From: Dethiobacter alkaliphilus | GTDB lineage: Bacteria > Bacillota > Dethiobacteria > DTU022 > UBA8154 | DNA length: 64,000 bases | NCBI GenBank assembly: GCA_016841605.1 | Contig: JAENYV010000002.1 | Span: 62,001-126,000, forward strand | Reading direction: 5' to 3' | In this document: one piece after another, positions 36,477-45,751 of the stretch | Layout: every line of letters begins with the position of its first letter | Numbering within the stretch: the stretch's first letter is position 1 | The notes under the pieces: model-generated | What the model saw: the letters and a program-made list of their open reading frames with translations, nothing else | What the model was told of the DNA's origin: nothing | Databases searched by the model: none | Program-made: the position numbers and the translations under genes

Positions 36477-37433
36477 TTAAATGAATATTTTTTTGTATTT
36501 CGTGTCGATAAGTTCTCTGGCCCGTTTCTCGTCAGCCCGGATCTGTTTTACCAAAAGCCCGGCCTCTGAAAATTTCTTTTCTCTTCTAATTTTGTTCAAA
36601 AACTTCAAAGTTAATTCTTCACCATAAATATCCCCGCTAAAATCCAGAAGGTAAACCTCAATGACAATTTCCTCGCTTTGAGTAAATGTGGGCTTTTTCC
36701 CGATGTTCGTTAAAGAAAAAAATTTTTTCTCTCCCCATACGGCCAAAGTCAGGTATACACCGTTGTCCGGTAGAAGTAACCCGGACGATACTTCCAGGTT
36801 TGCCGTCGGATACCCCAGATGCCTCCCGCGAGCTTCCCCGTGAACTACTCTGCCTGTCCTGGTGAAAAAATTACCCAGATAAAAAGAAGCTTCGGCCACG
36901 TCACCTTTCGCGATCAGTTCACGGATTAATGAACTGCTGACAACCTCATCGCCAATCATAACCGGCGGCATAATCTCCACATGAAAGCCTAATTCCTCGC
37001 TCCAATTTAACAAATCACCCGGAGTACCTCTCCCCTGAGCCCCAAATGAATAATCATAACCGACAATAATCTCCGCCACATTTAAATATCCAACGAGATA
37101 TTCCTTCACAAAGTTGTAAGGAGAAATATTGGAGAATACTGGTGTAAAATCTTCAATAATCAGATAATCCATCCCCCATTGCTCCAGGATCTTTGCTCTT
37201 TCCGTTACCGTGGAAAGAAGTAAAAGGCCGGATTGGGGAAAAAGAACATTTACGGGATGGGGATCCAGGAGAAGAACGGCACTCTTCAAGTTTTTTTCTG
37301 CGGCTAACTGCCCGGCCCTGTCGATAATTCTTTTGTGGGCTAGATGCAAACCGTCAAAATTACCAAGAGCAATGACCAATCCCGCTTGATCTTTTACTAA
37401 AGAAAAATTCTCGGCTCCATTTATTATTTCCAT
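36477..37433 (-). CDS. ribF: Bifunctional riboflavin kinase/FAD synthetase
   Basis: Makes FMN and FAD from riboflavin. 318 aa, standard. The N-terminal FMN adenylyltransferase domain shows GNFDGLHLAHKRII (HxGH-like) and VGYDYSFGAQGRGTP; the C-terminal kinase domain starts around residue 185 with GRHLGYPTANLE. ATG at 37433, a weak GGTGAG site, 14 bp after the truB stop. It belongs to the nusA-infB-rbfA-nrnA-truB-ribF train. Confidence 0.94.
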   Translation of the reverse strand: MEIINGAENFSLVKDQAGLVIALGNFDGLHLAHKRIIDRAGQLAAEKNLKSAVLLLDPHPVNVLFPQSGLLLLSTVTERAKILEQWGMDYLIIEDFTPVFSNISPYNFVKEYLVGYLNVAEIIVGYDYSFGAQGRGTPGDLLNWSEELGFHVEIMPPVMIGDEVVSSSLIRELIAKGDVAEASFYLGNFFTRTGRVVHGEARGRHLGYPTANLEVSSGLLLPDNGVYLTLAVWGEKKFFSLTNIGKKPTFTQSEEIVIEVYLLDFSGDIYGEELTLKFLNKIRREKKFSEAGLLVKQIRADEKRARELIDTKYKKIFI

Positions 37434-37447
37434 AATCTCACCAACAA

Positions 37448-38377
37448 TTAGAAAGACTTTAAAACTTTTTCCGGCTTTAGATAAAATAGATTTCCTTCGC
37501 CTTTCTTCCAGCGGGCCAACAAGCTAAAAATACTTTGTTTAGTATAAACCGGCAGTACTGTTTCGTCAACGGGTTTCGGCAACACTTGTCCATATTTCTC
37601 TAATAATCCGTAATAAGCAAGAAACCGCCCCTGGCATAATTCGTGGACTTCGGTCTCATCCAAAAAGAGTTTTTCCCTTTCCTGAAAAAGATAATCAAGT
37701 GGGAGAAGAAGTTCCTTAATCTTATTATCGCGGGGTGAATCCCCCAGCTGTTCCATTGTATATGCATCTTGCAGAGAAAAAAAACCGACCTGTTTTCTTA
37801 ATAAAAAAGACATATGTCCTCCGCACTCCAGAAAATCCCCTATCTGGGAGCAGAGTGTACGGATATAGGTGCCTTTTGAACATTTGACCTCAAAAAGAAC
37901 TCTGGAAGGAGGATAAAATTCCAGCAAATTTAATGAGTAGATAAAAACTTTTCTTGGCGTACGTTCCACATTTTTCCCTGCACGGGCATACTGGTATAAT
38001 TTCTTTCCTTTTTGTTTTACTGACGAATACATGGGAGGGGTCTGCCGGATTTCTCCTTGAAAAAGTTTAAATACTTTTTCAATATCCTGAACCGAAAAAT
38101 CCGGGATTTCTTTTCTCCCGATAATTCTCCCGGAAGAATCCTCCGTATCGGTTGTAATCCCCAGTTGCAACTCTGCCCTGTAGAGCTTGGAGAATTCTAG
38201 AAGATAAGAAGAAAGCTTCGTCGCTTTACCCAGGAGCAACGGCAGCACACCGGCAGCGTCAGGATCGAGAGTCCCTCCGTGACCGGTTTTTACAGCAGGG
38301 ACCAGTTCTCTGACTTTTTGCACAACATCGTGAGAAGTCATACCGGGAGGTTTTAATATATTTAAAAAGCCGTCCAT
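37448..38377 (-). CDS. truB: tRNA pseudouridine-55 synthase
   Basis: Converts U55 of the tRNA T-loop to pseudouridine. 309 aa. The nucleophilic aspartate is D38 in HGGTLDPDAAGVLPLLLG, followed by the family KxxSxYLL and GTYIRTLCSQIG elements and a C-terminal PUA-like region. Its start is 1 bp from the nrnA stop, with AAGGGG before the ATG, so the two are coupled. Confidence 0.95.
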   Translation of the reverse strand: MDGFLNILKPPGMTSHDVVQKVRELVPAVKTGHGGTLDPDAAGVLPLLLGKATKLSSYLLEFSKLYRAELQLGITTDTEDSSGRIIGRKEIPDFSVQDIEKVFKLFQGEIRQTPPMYSSVKQKGKKLYQYARAGKNVERTPRKVFIYSLNLLEFYPPSRVLFEVKCSKGTYIRTLCSQIGDFLECGGHMSFLLRKQVGFFSLQDAYTMEQLGDSPRDNKIKELLLPLDYLFQEREKLFLDETEVHELCQGRFLAYYGLLEKYGQVLPKPVDETVLPVYTKQSIFSLLARWKKGEGNLFYLKPEKVLKSF

Positions 38378-38378
38378 T

Positions 38379-39359
38379 TTACCCCTTGTAAGAATTATTA
38401 TTAGAAGCGAGCAACTCCGCTACTTTTTGGATAACCATTGTTTCTATTTGATCCGGTTTTCCCGTAAGAGAACACCCGGCAGCGCGAGGATGTCCTCCAC
38501 CGCCAAGGGTAAAGGCTACGGAAGAAATGTCGACTGTTTTGGATCTGAAACCGACCTTGGTTTCTCCGCTTAAAGTATGATGGAAAAAGACTCCGGCCTC
38601 AACGCCGCGAATATTCTTGGCATAATTGATATAACCTTCAAGTTCGGAAGGTTTGACACCATAACCGGCAAGCTTTTTTTCATCCACGCTCATCCAGGCT
38701 ATTTTCCCGGTCTGATCCATTTTCAATGTTTGCAGACAATCCCTGAGAAGTGCTAAAGAGGGGAGCGATATCTCGTCAAAAATCTTCATGCTGACAAAAG
38801 ACGGGTTGACCCCCTTTTCTAGCAGTTTTCCGGCAATATACATCGTTTGAGGAGATGTGTTCTCATATTTAAAAGAGCCTGTATCGGAGGCCAGCGCAAT
38901 ATAGAGAAACAGGCTCATCTCTTCGGTAAGTTCAAGTTGCAGCTCCTGGATTAACCTGTAGATAATCTCCCCTGTTGCAGCAGCAGTCGGATCAATCAGA
39001 TGATAATCTCCAAATCCGACATTTGTTCCGTGGTGATCAATATTAACAATTTCGTCCAGCTTTAAAACATCCTCTTTCATGTAATCCAGCCGTTCCATGT
39101 CGCTGCAGTCAAGAATAAAAGCCAGTGTAGGGATATTTCCGGGCGGGATAAAAACGCTGGAAATACTTATATTCGGTATAAATGCATATTTGGGAGGAAT
39201 AGCATCGGGGCAGAAAAACGTAACTCTTTTTCCTTTTTGCTCCAAAGCCCTCCCCCAGGCCAGTGAAGAACCGATAGCATCTCCGTCAGGCCTGATATGA
39301 GTTAAGATATAAATTTGTTGATATCTCTTAAGAAGAGACTCCAGATCAACTTGGGTCAT
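38379..39359 (-). CDS. nrnA: DHH/DHHA1 phosphoesterase NrnA
   Basis: Oligoribonuclease (nanoRNase) and pAp phosphatase, finishing RNA decay and sulfur-assimilation by-product removal. 326 aa. Motifs in order: THIRPDGDAIGSS, DCSDMERL, the NIDHHGTN DHH signature and the DHHA1 GGGGHPRAAG near the C-terminus. Starts within the rbfA stop (ATGA overlap). Confidence 0.94.
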   Translation of the reverse strand: MTQVDLESLLKRYQQIYILTHIRPDGDAIGSSLAWGRALEQKGKRVTFFCPDAIPPKYAFIPNISISSVFIPPGNIPTLAFILDCSDMERLDYMKEDVLKLDEIVNIDHHGTNVGFGDYHLIDPTAAATGEIIYRLIQELQLELTEEMSLFLYIALASDTGSFKYENTSPQTMYIAGKLLEKGVNPSFVSMKIFDEISLPSLALLRDCLQTLKMDQTGKIAWMSVDEKKLAGYGVKPSELEGYINYAKNIRGVEAGVFFHHTLSGETKVGFRSKTVDISSVAFTLGGGGHPRAAGCSLTGKPDQIETMVIQKVAELLASNNNSYKG

Positions 39360-39724
39360 TCTTTCTTTTCATCTCCTGCCCCAGGGTTTAATGTTCGCAA
39401 AACGTCATTGATATGGGCACCGTATTCCAGAGAACGATCAAGACGAAATTCCACCTCCGGTACATGACGCAACCTGATTCTCTTGCCCAACTCTAAACGA
39501 ACAAAACCGGAAGCCTTAGACAATATTTTTAGAATATCTTCCTGTTCGTCATTACTACCAAAAATACTCACATAAATTTTGGCAAAACTCAGATCCCTGG
39601 ACACTTCCACATCCGTTATACTGGTCATCTTAACCAACCCGGGATCTTTAATTTCCAGGCGGAGAATATCGCTAACTTCTTCTTTAATCCTTTCAGCAAC
39701 TCTTTGGGTCCTTTGTTTTGACAT
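39356..39724 (-). CDS. rbfA: Ribosome-binding factor A
   Basis: KH-fold factor in late 30S maturation and 16S rRNA 5'-end processing. 122 aa with RVAERIKEEVSDILRLEIKD at the N-terminus and the typical RHVPEVEFRLDRSLEYG. The ATG at 39724 follows AAGGAGGG. It lies between infB (27 bp upstream) and nrnA (overlap). Confidence 0.95.
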   Translation of the reverse strand: MSKQRTQRVAERIKEEVSDILRLEIKDPGLVKMTSITDVEVSRDLSFAKIYVSIFGSNDEQEDILKILSKASGFVRLELGKRIRLRHVPEVEFRLDRSLEYGAHINDVLRTLNPGAGDEKKE

Positions 39725-39751
39725 CAGGATACCCTCCTTAAGCAGATATTT

Positions 39752-41875
39752 CTACTGAGTCACTTTCCGGAAAATAAAGGACTCCAGGATATCGATCTCT
39801 CTCAGGTCATTAAAATTCTCCAATAAAATACCGCATTCAAATCCGCTGGCTACCTCTTTTACATCATCTTTAAAACGTTTGAGAGATTCTATTTTACCTT
39901 CATGGACAACCTTGCCGTCGCGGATTACACGAATACCTGCATTGCGGTTAATAGTCCCGTCCAGCACATATGAACCGGCCACAGTTCCCAATTTGGAAAC
40001 TTTAAAGATATGCCGTATTTCCGCCTGTCCCAGAACTACTTCTTCATATTCCGGTTCCAGCATTCCATTAATGGCAGCTTTGACATCTTCAATGATCTCA
40101 TAAATTACCCGGTAAAGACGTAAATCAACCTCTTCTTTATCCGCCAGCTTTCTGGCATTGACTTCAGGCCGGACATTAAAACCGATGATAATGGCATTTG
40201 ATGTTGAAGCGAGCATTATGTCTGATTCAGTAATTGCCCCCACACCAGTGTGAATGATTTTAATTCTTACTTTCTCACTTTCAATTTTTAAAAGGGAATC
40301 CTTCAGCGCTTCTGCAGAGCCCTGAACATCGGCTTTAATAATAATATTTAAATCAACTTCCGTTTCCTGTGCCTGTTTAAAAAGATCTTCTAGAGATACT
40401 TTTTGCGCTTTGCGCAGGGTTGCCTCCCGAAGTTTCTCTCCCCTTTTAGCAGCGATCTGCTTAACTAATTTTTCATCTTTTACGATCATAAAATTATCTC
40501 CGGCCTGGGGAACATCAGTAAGACCCAGAATTTCCACGGGAGTAGACGGATCCGCTTTTTTCATTCTTTTGCCTTTATCGTCGAGCAATGCCCTTATCTT
40601 GCCGTAAATCGTCCCACAGATAATGGGATCACCTATCTTCATTGCCCCGTCTTGAATAAGAACCGTAGCTACCGGGCCTCTTCCCTTATCAAGCTTAGCC
40701 TCAATAACCGACCCTCTGGCCGGTCGCGAGTAATCTGCTTTGAGTTCAGCCATCTCCGCCACTAACAAGATCATCTCGAGTAGATCTTCCACACCCTCAC
40801 CTTTCAGGGCACTGACGGGTACACAAATAGTATCCCCACCCCACTCTTCAGGTATCAAACCTACCTCGCTTAATTGCTGTTTAACTTTGTCCAAATTGGC
40901 GTTCGGCTTATCAATTTTATTGATCGCGACAATAATCTGAACTCCCGCGGCTTTGACATGGTTGACGGCTTCGATTGTTTGCGGCATTACGCCATCATCC
41001 GCCGCGACAACAAGAACTGCAATGTCTGTTACCTGAGCCCCCCTGGCACGCATCGCTGTAAAGGCTTCGTGTCCCGGTGTATCGAGAAAAACAATTTTTT
41101 TACCGTTTATTTCCACCGTACAGGCTCCGATATGCTGTGTAATCCCGCCGGCTTCCGAAGCGATAACATTGGTTTGCCGTATGGAATCAAGAAGTGAAGT
41201 TTTTCCGTGGTCCACATGCCCCAGGACTGTTACAACCGGAGGTCTTAACCGAAACTGCCTGCCCTCTTTGTCTTCCTCGCCCTCTTCGAGGCTCAGCAGT
41301 TCCTGCTCATCGGGATCGGGTTTCAATTCAAACTTTATCCCATATTCTTCCGCTAAAATAGCCAGAGTATCCTCATCCAAAGGTTGATTAATATTAGAAA
41401 TTATTCCCATTTCTAATAATTTACCCAATATTTGGGAAGGCTGTACATTTAACCTTCCCGCTAATTCACCAACAGTTACTCTACCTTCGAGATGCAGCGC
41501 TTCATCAGGTTTTACTTTTTTCTCCAAAGCAGCTTTCGCAGCTTTTTTAGCTTTACGACTTTCTTTTATAAATTTCGGTTTTTTTTCTGCTTTTCCTTTG
41601 CCCGCCTCAGCAGCTCTCTTTTCTTGAGCAGCCGGTAAAGCTTTTGCATCCTTTTTCTTTTCAGGCGTATTTTTTTCTAATTTATCGACAGATTCATCTT
41701 TCGCGGGTGTTTTTTCGCCTTTTGTCAGGACTTCCATCACCCGCTTGGCCTCTTCTTCCCCCATTGTACTCATATGATTTTTAACATCAACATGCAGTTC
41801 TTGAAGAACTGTAATTAATTTTTTACTATTAATCCCCAATTCTTTAGCCAGCTCGTAAACTCTTACTTTTCCCAT
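39752..41875 (-). CDS. infB: Translation initiation factor IF-2
   Basis: GTPase that places fMet-tRNA on the 30S subunit. 707 aa, at the short end for Firmicutes, the saving being in the Lys/Ala-rich linker (about 50-130). IF2_N domains start the protein ([20 protein letters not shown]). The G domain has [18 protein letters not shown] and NKID, then domains II, III and IV. GGAGGTG before the ATG at 41875. It follows rnpM with a 54-bp gap, too small for the ylxQ (L7Ae-type) gene found here in Bacillus. Confidence 0.96.
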   Translation of the reverse strand: MGKVRVYELAKELGINSKKLITVLQELHVDVKNHMSTMGEEEAKRVMEVLTKGEKTPAKDESVDKLEKNTPEKKKDAKALPAAQEKRAAEAGKGKAEKKPKFIKESRKAKKAAKAALEKKVKPDEALHLEGRVTVGELAGRLNVQPSQILGKLLEMGIISNINQPLDEDTLAILAEEYGIKFELKPDPDEQELLSLEEGEEDKEGRQFRLRPPVVTVLGHVDHGKTSLLDSIRQTNVIASEAGGITQHIGACTVEINGKKIVFLDTPGHEAFTAMRARGAQVTDIAVLVVAADDGVMPQTIEAVNHVKAAGVQIIVAINKIDKPNANLDKVKQQLSEVGLIPEEWGGDTICVPVSALKGEGVEDLLEMILLVAEMAELKADYSRPARGSVIEAKLDKGRGPVATVLIQDGAMKIGDPIICGTIYGKIRALLDDKGKRMKKADPSTPVEILGLTDVPQAGDNFMIVKDEKLVKQIAAKRGEKLREATLRKAQKVSLEDLFKQAQETEVDLNIIIKADVQGSAEALKDSLLKIESEKVRIKIIHTGVGAITESDIMLASTSNAIIIGFNVRPEVNARKLADKEEVDLRLYRVIYEIIEDVKAAINGMLEPEYEEVVLGQAEIRHIFKVSKLGTVAGSYVLDGTINRNAGIRVIRDGKVVHEGKIESLKRFKDDVKEVASGFECGILLENFNDLREIDILESFIFRKVTQ

Positions 41876-41929
41876 ACACTACACCTCCATTTGTTTAACC
41901 TCCTTGATTTGTCAAGAAATAAGCAGCAA

Positions 41930-42199
41930 TTACCTGTTTTCCAGTTGTTCTTTTAAAGCAGCAATTATATGTTCGGGTATGGGACTTTCCAAACTTTTTA
42001 CCAGCCCTTTCCCTTTAATGGCTTTTTTCAGGCAATCGGCTGAAGGGCAAATATAAGCGCCTCTTCCTGCTTTTTTTCCGGTAAAATCCAACTCGATCTC
42101 CCCTTGAGGAGTTCGAACCACTCTGATCAGTTCTTTTTTTGGCCTTGATTCACGACACCCCATACACATTCTCAGCGGCAGCTTACGTTTCCGGAGCAT
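41930..42199 (-). CDS. rnpM: RNase P modulator RnpM (YlxR)
   Basis: Small basic RNA-binding protein, described in Bacillus as a modulator of RNase P. 89 aa with the family signature CMGCRESRPKKELIRVVR, then GRGAYICPSADCLKKA. Cysteines at about 12, 15, 51 and 56 form the pattern. It begins directly after the nusA stop without a gap, so translation is coupled. Confidence 0.92.
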   Translation of the reverse strand: MLRKRKLPLRMCMGCRESRPKKELIRVVRTPQGEIELDFTGKKAGRGAYICPSADCLKKAIKGKGLVKSLESPIPEHIIAALKEQLENR

Positions 42200-43372
42200 T
42201 TAAATCCCTTCTTTATCCAAAATATTTTCACCTGTATCGCTGCCGGCCTTGTCAGTCGGTTCGTCTAAGGCCTCTTCCGATTCTTCCGGGGGAACACTGC
42301 TGTTTCCTTCCTGAATATTTTTTTTACGAGCTATTTTTTCCAGGTAGCTGGATTCACTGATAATATCTATTTTCCATCCGGATAGTTTGGCTGCCAGGCG
42401 AACATTCTGTCCTTCTTTGCCGATAGCCAGTGAAAGCTGATAATCCGGAACAATCACCAAAGCAGATTTGTTTTCAGGATTGGTCTCTACTTTAATTGTT
42501 TTGGCCGGACTAAGAGTACTGGCAATAAAGATCTCGGATTCCTCATTCCACTCAATAATATCAATCTTTTCACCTTTTAATTCATTAACAATGGCCTGAA
42601 CCCTGGAACCCCTGGGACCGACGCATGCACCTACCGGATCCACATCCTTTTTATGAGAATAAACGGCAATTTTAGACCTGTTTCCCGGTTCACGAACAAC
42701 ACCTTTTACCTCAATAATACCGTTATAAATTTCCGGGACCTCCAGTTCAAACAAACGTCTTAAAAGCCCCGGATGAGTCCTGGAAATAAAAATTTGCGGT
42801 CCTTTGGTAGTTTTTTTAACTTCAAGAATAAACGCCTTTATCCTGTCACCCTGCTGATAATTCTCATGGGGAATTTGTTCGGCCGGGGCCAGGATGGCCT
42901 CCGTTTTTCCTAAATTTATAATGGCATTTTTATGCTCGAAACGATGAACTACACCAGTTATAATATCCTCTTCACGGTCGATAAATTCTTCATATATCAT
43001 TTCCCGTTCCGCTTCGCGAATGCGTTGAATGACAACCTGTTTTGCTGTCTGCGCGGCGATTCTCCCAAAATTTTTGGGGGTAACCTCCACCTCCAGAATA
43101 TCTCCATTCTCACAGCGCGGGTTGCTCAAGCGTGCTTTGTCCAGATGAATTTCCTGCTGCGGGTTTGTTACTTTTTCCACGACATCCATACAGGAATAAA
43201 CTTTAATTTCTCCCGTCTCTTTTTCAATATTGACTCTGACATTATGAGCAGAATTGAAATTTCGTTTATATGCGGAAATTAAGGCTGCTTCGATTGCCTC
43301 AAACAAAGTTTCTTTTTTAATACCTTTTTCTTTTTCAATAGCTTCCAGCGCCAGCATAAAATCCTGATTCAC
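42200..43372 (-). CDS. nusA: Transcription termination/antitermination factor NusA
   Basis: RNA polymerase-binding factor of pausing and termination. 390 aa: N-terminal polymerase-binding domain (about 1-125), S1 (GVVHRFEHKNAIINLGKTEA), KH1/KH2 (VGACVGPRGSRVQAIVNELKG; LAIGKEGQNVRLAAKLSGW). An acidic, disordered C-terminal tail of about 45 residues replaces the AR repeats of enterobacteria, as in Firmicutes. GTG start overlapping the rimP stop. Confidence 0.96.
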   Translation of the reverse strand: MNQDFMLALEAIEKEKGIKKETLFEAIEAALISAYKRNFNSAHNVRVNIEKETGEIKVYSCMDVVEKVTNPQQEIHLDKARLSNPRCENGDILEVEVTPKNFGRIAAQTAKQVVIQRIREAEREMIYEEFIDREEDIITGVVHRFEHKNAIINLGKTEAILAPAEQIPHENYQQGDRIKAFILEVKKTTKGPQIFISRTHPGLLRRLFELEVPEIYNGIIEVKGVVREPGNRSKIAVYSHKKDVDPVGACVGPRGSRVQAIVNELKGEKIDIIEWNEESEIFIASTLSPAKTIKVETNPENKSALVIVPDYQLSLAIGKEGQNVRLAAKLSGWKIDIISESSYLEKIARKKNIQEGNSSVPPEESEEALDEPTDKAGSDTGENILDKEGI

Positions 43373-43845
43373 CTTTTACTCCCCCCTTTTTTATAGCAGA
43401 GGTTAGCTTTAACAATGTCCTGCAAAGAAATTTCAATTTCCTCTTTTCCCATTATTAAAAGCAGCCTGTCTTCCCGAACCTCTCCCAGGGTACCTGTAAA
43501 ATTTTTGGAACCATTTATCTTATTTGCTGTTTTAATTTTAGCTTCTTCACCCTGAAATCTTAAGAAGTCTTTCTTTTTCTTCAACGGTCTTTCGATCCCC
43601 GGCGAAGACACTTCCAACATATAACTGGAAGGAACAGGATCATGCAAATCCAGAAGTTCTCCTAACGATTTGCTCACCAGCTCACAATCATCCAGGGTAA
43701 CCCCCTCCGGTTTGTCGATATAAACTATAAGATGTGATCCTCCCCTGGAAGTTTTTAATTCCACTCCAACCAGTTCCATTCCCAATTCTTCGACAGAGCG
43801 TGTAGCCAGCTCTTCAACTTGACCCATAACTTTCTTCCTGTCCAT
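43369..43845 (-). CDS. rimP: Ribosome maturation factor RimP
   Basis: Factor for 30S assembly. The open frame is 205 codons, but the family is about 150 aa and homology begins at MDRKKVMGQVEEL; the ATG at 43845 (GAAGGGA upstream) gives 158 aa. Conserved YMLEVSSPGIERPLKKKKDF is present in the middle, with an SH3-like C-terminal domain. The discarded upstream codons run through the hairpin at 43883-43907. It heads the rimP-nusA-rnpM-infB operon. Confidence 0.94.
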   Translation of the reverse strand: MDRKKVMGQVEELATRSVEELGMELVGVELKTSRGGSHLIVYIDKPEGVTLDDCELVSKSLGELLDLHDPVPSSYMLEVSSPGIERPLKKKKDFLRFQGEEAKIKTANKINGSKNFTGTLGEVREDRLLLIMGKEEIEISLQDIVKANLCYKKGGSKR

Positions 43846-43882
43846 ATTCCCTTCGACATCTCCTTGGCATCCTTTAAGAATA

Positions 43883-43907
43883 AAGAGTGGGGAAAAAACC
43901 CACTCTT
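43883..43907 (-). promoter_or_regulatory. Hairpin in the rimP leader
   Basis: A 9-bp stem (AAGAGTGGG with CCCACTCTT, 7-nt loop rich in U) starting 38 bp before the rimP ATG. A tail of U is missing, so it is not a clear terminator; it could be a leader structure controlling the nusA operon, which is autoregulated in other bacteria. Confidence 0.5.
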
Positions 43908-43982
43908 CGCGCCGAACTACTTTTAATTCTAACGAACAGGATAATTCTATCATATCCTTCTTATGTATGCAAGTTAAGGTCA

Positions 43983-44633
43983 TCACTTTAATTTACTTAA
44001 GGCATTTACTCTGGTTAGGTACTTGATAATCTCCCAGTACATTTTCATTCTTGCCGCCATTCCTTTCCAAACACCAAGTTTCTCTTCTTTCATTACATGG
44101 GACATATCCCGGAGGATAACTTCTTTCACAGTGATTTTCGACGATTCCATGAAACGATTCAAAGCAACCTCCACACCAAAACGCGCCACATCAAGATCGG
44201 AAATTTGTTCCAGCAAGAAAAACTTTAAAGCTCTTTGTCCGGAAAGATAGGGTGCCATTTTTTGGGCCAGGTCCGTGGCAATTCTCCCCTTTTCAAAAAT
44301 ACCGATAGTCATATCCGCTTCATTGCTGGTTACCGGTTGAAGAAGATTATAAACATGCGTGGGGGTCAAACCAAGTAAATCAGCATCAAGAAATAGAACG
44401 ACATCTGCCTTCACACTGTCAAGACCTGCTTTTAAAGCTCCCCCTTTTCCCCGGTTCTCTCGCAGTTCCACAACTTCCACATCATAGCTCCGGGCAACCT
44501 GAACCGTATTATCGGTTGAACCGTCGCTGACAACAATAATTTTTTTAACAAGAGAAACCTCTTTTAGTACAGCTAAAACTTCTCCGATTGTTTTTTCCTC
44601 GTTGTAAGCCGGGATAATGGCCATTACATCCAT
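43983..44633 (-). CDS. Family 2 glycosyltransferase
   Basis: 216-aa GT-A fold enzyme without membrane spans. Visible: IIPAYNEEKTIGEVLAVL, the VSDGSTDNT nucleotide-sugar motif, RENRGKGGALKAGL and the metal-binding FLDADLLGL. The size and layout match DPM/glucosyl-3-phosphoglycerate-type cytosolic GT2 proteins; the sugar and acceptor are unknown. It lies between ispG and rimP, whose genes usually sit next to proS or polC rather than a glycosyltransferase, so it looks inserted into the block. ATG start 30 bp after the ispG stop. Confidence 0.82.
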   Translation of the reverse strand: MDVMAIIPAYNEEKTIGEVLAVLKEVSLVKKIIVVSDGSTDNTVQVARSYDVEVVELRENRGKGGALKAGLDSVKADVVLFLDADLLGLTPTHVYNLLQPVTSNEADMTIGIFEKGRIATDLAQKMAPYLSGQRALKFFLLEQISDLDVARFGVEVALNRFMESSKITVKEVILRDMSHVMKEEKLGVWKGMAARMKMYWEIIKYLTRVNALSKLK

Positions 44634-44663
44634 ACATTGTCCTCCGTTTTTCCTGCCTTAGTT

Positions 44664-45728
44664 CTAAGAAAATTTTGAAGCAGCCAGCTCTTCAATTTCA
44701 TGCAAAAATACCTCTTCCAGTTTTCTCAGGGGAACCTTCTTGAAAAAAACACCTTCTTTAAAAAGGATGGCCTCCTCTCCCGCCCCGGAAACCCCCAAAT
44801 GAGCTTCCCTGGCTTCCCCGGGTCCGTTAACGGGACAACCCATTACGGCAATTTTTAGGGGAACTGTTACGTTTTTACAGAGCGCCTCGACTTTATTAAC
44901 TAATCCGATGAGATCAATTTTGCACCTGGCACATGTGGGGCAGGAGATAATTTCAGGTCCAAATGTCCTCTGTCCTGTTGCCTGCAAAATTTCTTTCGCG
45001 GCAGAAATCTCCTCCACCGGGTCGCCTGTTAAGGAAACCCGTATTGTATCACCGATACCTTTCAGTAAAAGTGAGCCGATGCCAATGGAAGATTTGATTA
45101 CTCCCTTTAAACCTTTTCCGGCTTCAGTCACTCCCACATGCAACGGGTAAGAAATTCTTGAAGCAATTTTTTCGTAAGCTTCCACTGTAGAAGAAACACT
45201 GGTTGTTTTTAAAGAGAGAACAATAGCGGTAAAGGATTTATTTTCCAGATAATCAATAGTTTTAAGAGTGGACTCCACCAGGGCTTCAGAGATCCTCCCT
45301 TCATATTTGGCTAAAAAACTTTTTTCCACTGAACCGGAATTTACCCCAATACGCAGGGGAACACCCCGTTCTTTTGCAGCATCAACAATACGTTCAAGGT
45401 TTTTTACTCCTCCCAGCGTACCCGGGTTAATCCTGACCTTGTCCACACCCTGATTAATGGCCGAAACAGCCAGTTTATAATTAAAATGAATATCTGCAAT
45501 AAGAGGTATGGATATATTTTTTTTAATAGTTCCAAGGGACATCGCGGCAGCTTCGTCAGGAACGGCAACCCTGACGAGTTCACAACCTGCTTCCACAAGC
45601 CTGTGAATCTGTTCCAACGTCGCTCCCACATCGCTCGTATCCGTATTGGTCATGGACTGAATGGAAACCTGAGCATCACCACCCACGGCGACGTCACCAA
45701 CCATAACGGAAATAGATTTTCTCTTCAT
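44664..45728 (-). CDS. ispG: 4-Hydroxy-3-methylbut-2-enyl diphosphate synthase
   Basis: [4Fe-4S] enzyme of the MEP isoprenoid pathway, converting MEcPP to HMBPP with ferredoxin or flavodoxin electrons. 354 aa. The cluster ligands are in SCPTCARCKID and GCPVNGPGEA. The N-terminal TIM barrel begins VGDVAVGGDAQVSIQSMTNTD. ATG at 45728 after a GGAGG. Together with dxr and uppS it makes the isoprenoid supply module. Confidence 0.96.
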   Translation of the reverse strand: MKRKSISVMVGDVAVGGDAQVSIQSMTNTDTSDVGATLEQIHRLVEAGCELVRVAVPDEAAAMSLGTIKKNISIPLIADIHFNYKLAVSAINQGVDKVRINPGTLGGVKNLERIVDAAKERGVPLRIGVNSGSVEKSFLAKYEGRISEALVESTLKTIDYLENKSFTAIVLSLKTTSVSSTVEAYEKIASRISYPLHVGVTEAGKGLKGVIKSSIGIGSLLLKGIGDTIRVSLTGDPVEEISAAKEILQATGQRTFGPEIISCPTCARCKIDLIGLVNKVEALCKNVTVPLKIAVMGCPVNGPGEAREAHLGVSGAGEEAILFKEGVFFKKVPLRKLEEVFLHEIEELAASKFS

Positions 45729-45751
45729 TTAATAGCGCCTCCAAGGTTTTC

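Noticed and set aside
43846-43986. RimP extended to 205 aa
   Set aside because: The added 47 codons have no family match and cross a leader hairpin; the family starts at the ATG at 43845.
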